From: M55B174 sp034716235
GTDB lineage: Bacteria > Patescibacteriota > Minisyncoccia > CAIUEV01 > JAHKAQ01
Reading direction: 5' to 3'
NCBI GenBank assembly: GCA_034716235.1
Contig: JAYEHH010000012.1
Coordinates: 1 to 16,693, forward strand
DNA length: 16,693 nt
Shown in pieces: positions 11,907 to 16,693 of this stretch. Made by a program: the position numbers and the translations under genes. Within the stretch, counting starts at the first letter, position 1, and each line of letters begins with the position of its first letter. The notes below the pieces were generated by a model. That model made no database searches, had not been told where the DNA came from, and saw only the letters and a list, made by a program, of their open reading frames with translations.

Positions 11907-13412
11907 ATGAGCCTTAACTTATACAATACTTTCACCAACAAAAAGGAGAAATTTGTTTCCCTAGAAAAAGGGCGAGTGAAAATGTACTCCTGCGGTCCAA
12001 CAGTCTATAATTATGCCTCTATCGGTAATATGTGGTATTACCTTACCGCTGATATTTTACGTCGTTATTTAGAATATTCAGGTTACGAGGTCCGCCATAT
12101 TAAAAACATTACCGATGTTGGTCATTTTACCAATGATGAGAATTTAGGAGTAACAGGAGAAGATAAATTAGATAAAACCGCTCGTCAGGAGAAAAAAGAC
12201 CCTCTTGAAATCGCCAAATATTACACCAAATTTTTTCTTGAGGATGAAAAAAAATTAAATATTAAAAATCCTCACTTCAGACCTAAACCTACTCAGGAGA
12301 TAGAAGCTATGCTTCAAATAATAGAAAGATTAGTTAAGGAAAAATATGCTTACGAAACTGATGACGGGGTATATTTTTCGGTAGCTAAATTTCCTAACTA
12401 TGGAAAATTGTCCAATAACACCGTAGAACAGATTAAGGCTGGAGCCAGAGTTTGTGTAAACGAAAATAAAAAAGACCCTGCTGATTTTGCTTTATGGATT
12501 AAGTGTGTTGGGAAAAATAAGCATCATATTCTACGTTGGGAAAGCCCTTGGGGTGTTGGTTTCCCTGGTTGGCACATTGAATGTTCCGCCATGGCAATTA
12601 AATATTTAGGAGATACTATAGATATTCACACCGGTGGCGAGGACAATATTTTTCCTCACCACGAATGCGAGATTGCCCAAAGTGAAGCCTTCACTCAAAA
12701 ACCCTTCGCAAGATATTGGATTCATGTTCGACATTTTCTAGTAGATGGCAAAAAAATGTCTAAATCATTGGGAAATATTTTTGTAGTTTCTACGGTTCCC
12801 GATAAACGTTTTCCTAGTCTTGAAGAAAAAGGATACCATCCTCTAGTTTTTAGAACCTTAAAGCTTTCCTCTCATTACCGAAGTAAGGCTAATTTTACTT
12901 TTACAGCCATGGATCAAGCTAAAAAAACTTGGGAGAAAATCAATAAATTCCAATTAGAACTTACAAATTATTCGGAGAAAATAAGCTCAGAAACAGAGAC
13001 TCAGGAAAACAAAATTCCAATTACCACAGAGAATGAAGCATTAAGCCTTGATATAAACTCTTATCGCTCCCGTTTTGAGAAAGCTATGGATGATGACCTC
13101 AATACACCCCAGGCATTAACTGTAATTCTTGACCTAATTAAGGAAGGCAATAAACTTTTAGCTAAAAATTTACTTCAGAACCCTCAAGAAGTAATAGCCT
13201 TAATGAAAAATTTTGATAAGGTTTTTGCCATTTTAAATCAAGCCAGTTTTAAAAAAACTATACCAGCTGAGATTAAAAAGCTCGGAGAAAAAAGAGCTAT
13301 TGCCAGAAAAGCTGGAGATTTTCAAAAAGCAGATAGGTTACGAGAAGAAATCCAAGCTAAGGGATATGAGATTTTAGATCAAGATGAAAAATATCAATTG
13401 AAAAGTCTCTAG
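11907..13412 (+). CDS. cysS: Cysteine--tRNA ligase
   Basis: A 501-residue class I aminoacyl-tRNA synthetase that charges tRNA-Cys. The zinc ligands are present: C29 in SCGPTVYN, C226 in GWHIECSAM, and H251 and E255 in FPHHECEIAQS. The ATP-binding KMSKS loop is at 283-287. The HIGH motif reads SIGN (38-41), so both histidines are replaced. The ITDVGHFT..GEDKLDK region (68-90) marks a subtype I associate with CPR and some other bacteria rather than the ITDIDDK form of E. coli. The C-terminal helical anticodon part (YRSRFEKAMDDDLNTPQAL; AIARKAGDFQKADRLREEI) is intact. Length is near the E. coli enzyme's (~460) plus a charged insertion around 345-373. It lies between corA and dus, with no Shine-Dalgarno. 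Confidence 0.97.
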   Translation: MSLNLYNTFTNKKEKFVSLEKGRVKMYSCGPTVYNYASIGNMWYYLTADILRRYLEYSGYEVRHIKNITDVGHFTNDENLGVTGEDKLDKTARQEKKDPLEIAKYYTKFFLEDEKKLNIKNPHFRPKPTQEIEAMLQIIERLVKEKYAYETDDGVYFSVAKFPNYGKLSNNTVEQIKAGARVCVNENKKDPADFALWIKCVGKNKHHILRWESPWGVGFPGWHIECSAMAIKYLGDTIDIHTGGEDNIFPHHECEIAQSEAFTQKPFARYWIHVRHFLVDGKKMSKSLGNIFVVSTVPDKRFPSLEEKGYHPLVFRTLKLSSHYRSKANFTFTAMDQAKKTWEKINKFQLELTNYSEKISSETETQENKIPITTENEALSLDINSYRSRFEKAMDDDLNTPQALTVILDLIKEGNKLLAKNLLQNPQEVIALMKNFDKVFAILNQASFKKTIPAEIKKLGEKRAIARKAGDFQKADRLREEIQAKGYEILDQDEKYQLKSL

Positions 13413-13478
13413 TTAACTTATTGAGATTAGTGTTAGCTGTTCTCAAATGCTCTCAAGAAATATTTATTGTAATTATTT

Positions 13479-14507
13479 ATGTGGGATAAGACTCCTAAAC
13501 CTATTTTTTGTTTAGCTCCAATGGCTGGAGTTACTGATTCAGCCTTTAGATTTATTTGTAAAAAATGTGGAGCAGATATTGTTTATTCAGAAATGGCTAG
13601 TGCCACTGCTCTTTTTTTTAAACCTCAAAAAACCCTAGAGCTTTTAAGATTCTCTTTGCAGGAACGACCCTACATTGTTCAACTTTTTGGTAAAAAACCC
13701 GAACATTTTGGTAAAGCTACTAGGCTAATCAGCCAAGGCGTTCCTTTGATTAAATATGGAAATAAAGGGCTTTATCCAAAAAATACATTGCAACCACCAG
13801 ATGGTATTGATATTAATTTTGGTTGTCCTGCTAAAAAAGTTTTTGGTCACGGTTCCGGAGCAGCCTTGATGAGAAAACCGGTCTTGGCTAAAAAAATAAT
13901 AGAAGCGGTAACTTCCAACACTAAACTTCCTGTTTCTTTAAAAATAAGAAGTGAGCTTAAAACGCCTCAAGGAGTTTTCCCTTTGTTAGATTTCCTAAAA
14001 AAAATAGATATCAACTCCTTAGGAGTTTTGGCCATTATGGTCCATGGAAGAAGTTACAGCCAAGGCTTTAAGGGTCCTATCAACTATCAGGTTGTTCAGA
14101 ATGTAAAAAAATATTTTCAAGGTACCGTAATCGCTAATGGAGGAATCGAGAATATAGAAGATGCTAAAACTATGTTGGCAAAAACCGGAGCGGATGGAAT
14201 AGGACTGGCTACTGGTACCTATGGTAATCCATTACTGTTTAATCAATTACAAAGCATTAAGCAAACTTCTGCTAAAAATAAAAACCTTTGGGTTAAAAAA
14301 AATCAAACAGAAATTGCCTTAAGGCATGCTCATTACGCCTACAAACTAAAGGGGGAACGAGGCATTCTTGAATTAAGAAAACATTTCCTTTGGTATTTCA
14401 AAGGAATTCCCAATATTAAAAAATTGCATCCAAAAATAGTAAGTATCAGCACCCTAGAGGATGTTAAGGAAGTTATTCAAGATGTGCATAAGTTGTCCAA
14501 AACCTGA
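13479..14507 (+). CDS. dus: tRNA-dihydrouridine synthase (DusB-like)
   Basis: A 342-residue flavoenzyme of the Dus family, reducing specific uridines in tRNA D-loops with FMN. The TIM-barrel landmarks are present in order: LAPMAGVTDSAFR (12-24), YSEMAS (36-41), VQLFGKKPEHF (67-77), DINFGCPAKKV (111-121) with the catalytic Cys116, SLKIR (153-157), MVHGR (187-191) and ANGGI (219-223). Two features are unusual. About 20 residues (about 88-108, PLIKYGNKGLYPKN) are inserted before the strand carrying the catalytic Cys. The FMN-phosphate loop, normally GADGVMIGRxxxGNP, reads GADGIGLATGTYGNP (237-251), losing the GR pair. The C-terminal helical domain (about 270-342) is present. The gene lies 66 bp after cysS and 48 bp before dnaB. 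Which of the D-loop uridines it acts on cannot be told. Confidence 0.93.
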   Translation: MWDKTPKPIFCLAPMAGVTDSAFRFICKKCGADIVYSEMASATALFFKPQKTLELLRFSLQERPYIVQLFGKKPEHFGKATRLISQGVPLIKYGNKGLYPKNTLQPPDGIDINFGCPAKKVFGHGSGAALMRKPVLAKKIIEAVTSNTKLPVSLKIRSELKTPQGVFPLLDFLKKIDINSLGVLAIMVHGRSYSQGFKGPINYQVVQNVKKYFQGTVIANGGIENIEDAKTMLAKTGADGIGLATGTYGNPLLFNQLQSIKQTSAKNKNLWVKKNQTEIALRHAHYAYKLKGERGILELRKHFLWYFKGIPNIKKLHPKIVSISTLEDVKEVIQDVHKLSKT

Positions 14508-14543
14508 GGAAAAATACCGATAGGTTGAATTTTTAATTTATGT

Positions 14544-14549
14544 TACTAT
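14544..14549 (+). promoter_or_regulatory. -10-like box just before dnaB (possible leaderless start)
   Basis: TACTAT ends 6 nt before the dnaB ATG at 14556, the same geometry as before cysS. No convincing -35 box (TTGAAT at 14524-14529 is 14 bp away). Confidence 0.3.
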
Positions 14550-14555
14550 CAAAAT

Positions 14556-15929
14556 ATGAAAAATAAACTTGTCAAAGAAAAAACAAATTCTCTGTTAATT
14601 CCCCCTCATAATCCTGAGGCAGAGAGAAGCACTCTGGGGTCTTTAATGATTGATGAACAAGCAGCCAACAAGGTTGTTAGTCAATTAAATCCTCTTGATT
14701 TTTACGAAAAAAAACACCAGCTCATTTATGAAACGATGTTGGAACTCTACGAAAAAAATGATCCCATTGATTTAATAAGTGTAGCCGGGCAATTAAAGGA
14801 GAAGAAAGTACTTAAACAAATTGGTGGTAATACTTACCTCACCGAATTAACAAACGAAGTCCCAGTAGCTACCAATGTGGCTTTTTATGCTAAAACGGTG
14901 GCTAAAAAAGCTACTCTTAGAAGATTAATTGAGGCTGCTAATCAAATAGTAAGCATGGGCTACCAAGAGGGAGAAGATATTGAAAAAACTCTTGACCAAG
15001 CTGAACAGAAATTATTTGGAGTATCTCAAAAATTTCTCAGACAGGATTTTGTTCCTATTAGAAGTATCCTAGAAGATGCCTTCAACAGAATTGACGAGTT
15101 ACATAAAAATAAACAATCTTTGAGAGGAGTTCCAACGGGATTTAAGAGTTTAGACAATATTTTAGCTGGTTTACAGCAATCAGATTTAGTTATTCTAGCT
15201 GCTCGTCCTAGTCTAGGTAAAACCACCTTAGCTCTGGATATAATGAGGAATGTTGCTATTAAGGAAAAGAAACCGGTAGCTATGTTCTCTTTAGAGATGA
15301 GCAAAGATCAATTAGTGGATAGAATGCTCTCCTCAGAAGCAGAAGTAGATTTATGGAAATTAAGAACCGGTAAACTTTCCGACAAAGGAGAATATAGTGA
15401 TTTCCAAAAATTAGGTGACGCCATGGGATTCCTTTCAGAGGCTCCAATTTTTATTGACGATACTGGCACTGCTAATATTATGCAAATTAGGACCATGGCA
15501 CGCCGATTCCAAGCAGAAAAAGATTTAGGATTGATTATTATTGACTATTTACAACTTATGGAAGGACGAGATACTGACAATCGAGTTCAGGAAATTTCCG
15601 AAATATCTCGTTCCTTAAAACAGTTAGCTAAAGAGCTTAACATTCCTGTCCTAGCCCTAAGCCAACTTTCTAGGGCTGTAGAGAGTCGTTCGCCTCAAAT
15701 TCCTAAACTGTCCGATTTACGTGAATCAGGTTCTATAGAACAAGATGCGGATGTAGTAATGTTTATTTATAGAGAAGATAGAGAAAACTTAGACACTGCC
15801 AACAAGAATATGGCCGAGATTCACATTGCCAAACATAGGAATGGTCCCGTTGGTAAAGCGGACCTATTCTTTAATGAAAATTCAGTAAAATTTATGGATA
15901 TTGACGCTCAACACAATGAAACTTCCTAA
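14556..15929 (+). CDS. dnaB: Replicative DNA helicase DnaB
   Basis: A 457-residue hexameric helicase that unwinds DNA at the replication fork and recruits primase. The N-terminal domain is at about 15-120 (NPEAERSTLGSLM; DPIDLISVAGQL; GGNTYLTEL). A linker follows, then the RecA-like motor. This has LRGVPTGFKSLD (189-200), Walker A AARPSLGKTT (215-224), FSLEMSKDQL (244-253), Walker B LIIIDYLQLM (326-335), ALSQLSRAVESR (367-378), LRESGSIEQDADVV (388-401) and the arginine-finger region KHRNGPVG (426-433). Walker A has Leu where Met is usual. No intein interrupts it. Its last 14 bases overlap the start of recR, so the two are one transcription unit. Confidence 0.98.
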   Translation: MKNKLVKEKTNSLLIPPHNPEAERSTLGSLMIDEQAANKVVSQLNPLDFYEKKHQLIYETMLELYEKNDPIDLISVAGQLKEKKVLKQIGGNTYLTELTNEVPVATNVAFYAKTVAKKATLRRLIEAANQIVSMGYQEGEDIEKTLDQAEQKLFGVSQKFLRQDFVPIRSILEDAFNRIDELHKNKQSLRGVPTGFKSLDNILAGLQQSDLVILAARPSLGKTTLALDIMRNVAIKEKKPVAMFSLEMSKDQLVDRMLSSEAEVDLWKLRTGKLSDKGEYSDFQKLGDAMGFLSEAPIFIDDTGTANIMQIRTMARRFQAEKDLGLIIIDYLQLMEGRDTDNRVQEISEISRSLKQLAKELNIPVLALSQLSRAVESRSPQIPKLSDLRESGSIEQDADVVMFIYREDRENLDTANKNMAEIHIAKHRNGPVGKADLFFNENSVKFMDIDAQHNETS

Positions 15930-16515
15930 AAATGTTCAGTTAGCAATAGAGCTTTTCTCTCAGCTACCATCTATTGGACCCCGGGTGGCCGAAAGAATAA
16001 TTTTATATCTTTTAAGAAAACCAAAAAGAGAACTTGATGAATTGGGAGAAGCTTTAAAAAACTTAAATGCGCATGGCAATCTTTGCCAGCGTTGTTTTAA
16101 TTTAGCGGATGATAATCTTTGCTTGATATGTAAAGACAAAAATCGCAAGCATGATTTAATTTGTGTCGTAGAAGATATTTTAGATTTAATGGCCATAGAA
16201 AATAAAGATATTTTTCCAGGTGTTTATCATGTGCTAGGAGGTACCATTAAAATGGGTCAGCGGGACAATTCAGCTAATCTGAAAATAAAAGAATTAAAAG
16301 AAAGAATCTCTAAAGAAAAAATTAAAGAAGTTATTATTGCTACCAACCCAACAACAGAAGGAGATATGACAGCCGTTGTTATAAAAGAAGCCTTGCAAGA
16401 TTTTAATAATCTAAAAATAACTCGGATTAGTCGAGGGATGCCTACTGGAGGAGACATTGAGTATGCTGATCCAGAAACAATTTCGGGATCATTTAAGGGC
16501 AGAACGAAGTTCTAG
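15916..16515 (+). CDS. recR: Recombination mediator RecR
   Basis: A 199-residue protein that, with RecO or RecF, loads RecA at gaps and stalled forks. A helix-hairpin-helix is at 15-30 (QLPSIGPRVAERII). The zinc finger is C57-C60-C69-C72 (LCQRC..NLCLIC). A Toprim domain follows (CVVED at 83-87; GGTIKMGQ; IATNPTTEGDMTA). The C-terminal stretch, SRGMPTGGDIEYADPETI with GRTKF at the end, is typical. The frame extends to a TTG at 15901, but the ATG at 15916 gives the normal length and a 14-nt overlap with dnaB. In many bacteria recR sits beside dnaX; pairing with dnaB is less usual. No Shine-Dalgarno is visible, so translation may depend on ribosomes ending dnaB. Confidence 0.97.
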   Translation: MKLPKNVQLAIELFSQLPSIGPRVAERIILYLLRKPKRELDELGEALKNLNAHGNLCQRCFNLADDNLCLICKDKNRKHDLICVVEDILDLMAIENKDIFPGVYHVLGGTIKMGQRDNSANLKIKELKERISKEKIKEVIIATNPTTEGDMTAVVIKEALQDFNNLKITRISRGMPTGGDIEYADPETISGSFKGRTKF

Positions 16516-16547
16516 GAAAGAGATAGGCTCTCACCCCTTGGGTAGCC

Positions 16548-16590
16548 AACTAACCTTTTCCCCTGTCACCCCCGCGAAGGCGGGGGTCCA
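16548..16590 (+). repeat. REP-like palindrome, copy 4, with extended left flank
   Basis: The stem is ACCCCCGC (16568-16575), loop GAAG, GCGGGGGT (16580-16587). The left flank 16548-16568 matches 10531-10551 at 18 of 21 positions. It sits 32 bp after the recR stop. No T-run follows, so factor-independent termination is doubtful. Confidence 0.8.
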
Positions 16591-16625
16591 GAAACTAGAA
16601 TAAAATTTCTGAGACTAAATACAAA

Positions 16626-16657
16626 TTAACAATTACTAGAAAGCTGACCTGTATAAT
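16626..16657 (+). promoter_or_regulatory. Weak promoter candidate near the right edge
   Basis: TATAAT at 16652-16657. The best -35 match, TTAACA (16626-16631), is 20 bp away, which is wider than usual. It would serve a gene beyond the window. Apart from this and the palindrome, 16516-16693 shows nothing I recognise. Confidence 0.25.
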
Positions 16658-16693
16658 TTTCTAAGTTTCATATAGTTTTACTAGAAGAAATAA

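Noticed and set aside
16548..16590. Rho-independent terminator after recR
   Set aside because: The hairpin is strong but followed by CCAGAAACTAG with no T-run, and the same element occurs at places where no gene ends.

Overview
The window is an AT-rich, tightly packed bacterial chromosome segment. It has two transcription blocks: everything from about 343 to 10389 reads on the minus strand, and everything from 10965 to 16515 reads on the plus strand. The gene set suggests a small-genome bacterium of the Patescibacteria/CPR (Parcubacteria-like) type. The clues are a shortened HrcA, a CysRS of the 'ITDVGHFT..GEDKL' subtype, AT-rich genes separated by GC-rich palindromic repeats, and almost no Shine-Dalgarno sequences. 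This placement is inference from protein character, not a phylogeny.

Region 1 (1-342): the tail of an unidentified plus-strand gene, then a repeat island in which a ~40-bp inverted repeat encloses GC-rich hairpins and short tandem repeats. Region 2 (343-4811, minus): a surface-polysaccharide cassette of polyprenyl-phosphate sugar-1-phosphate transferase, GT4 glycosyltransferase, Wzz-like chain-length protein and a second GT4. Together these would start a glycan on the lipid carrier, extend it and control its length. Region 3 (4829-5246): the RNase P RNA gene rnpB on the minus strand, bracketed by a 22-bp near-perfect inverted repeat that overlaps the dnaJ stop codon. Region 4 (5244-10389, minus): yidD, then a CIRCE operator and the heat-shock operon hrcA-grpE-dnaK-dnaJ. 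The CIRCE site overlaps a good sigma70-type promoter, so HrcA very likely represses its own operon.

Region 5 (10390-10964): a 575-bp divergent spacer with no gene. It is built from hairpin elements, an inverted pair of REP-like palindromes and 14-bp tandem repeats. Region 6 (10965-16515, plus): corA (divalent cation channel), cysS (cysteinyl-tRNA synthetase), dus (tRNA dihydrouridine synthase), dnaB (replicative helicase) and recR (recombination mediator), the last two overlapping. Region 7 (16516-16693): another copy of the REP-like palindrome and a possible promoter for a gene beyond the window.

The most unusual item is GrpE. Its usual disordered N-terminus is replaced by a complete-looking but active-site-degenerate Nudix domain, giving a Nudix-GrpE fusion inside a CIRCE-controlled chaperone operon. 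Next are the inverted repeat around rnpB and the shared modular repeats that occupy all three gene-block boundaries. No tRNA, CRISPR array, insertion sequence or prophage gene was found.
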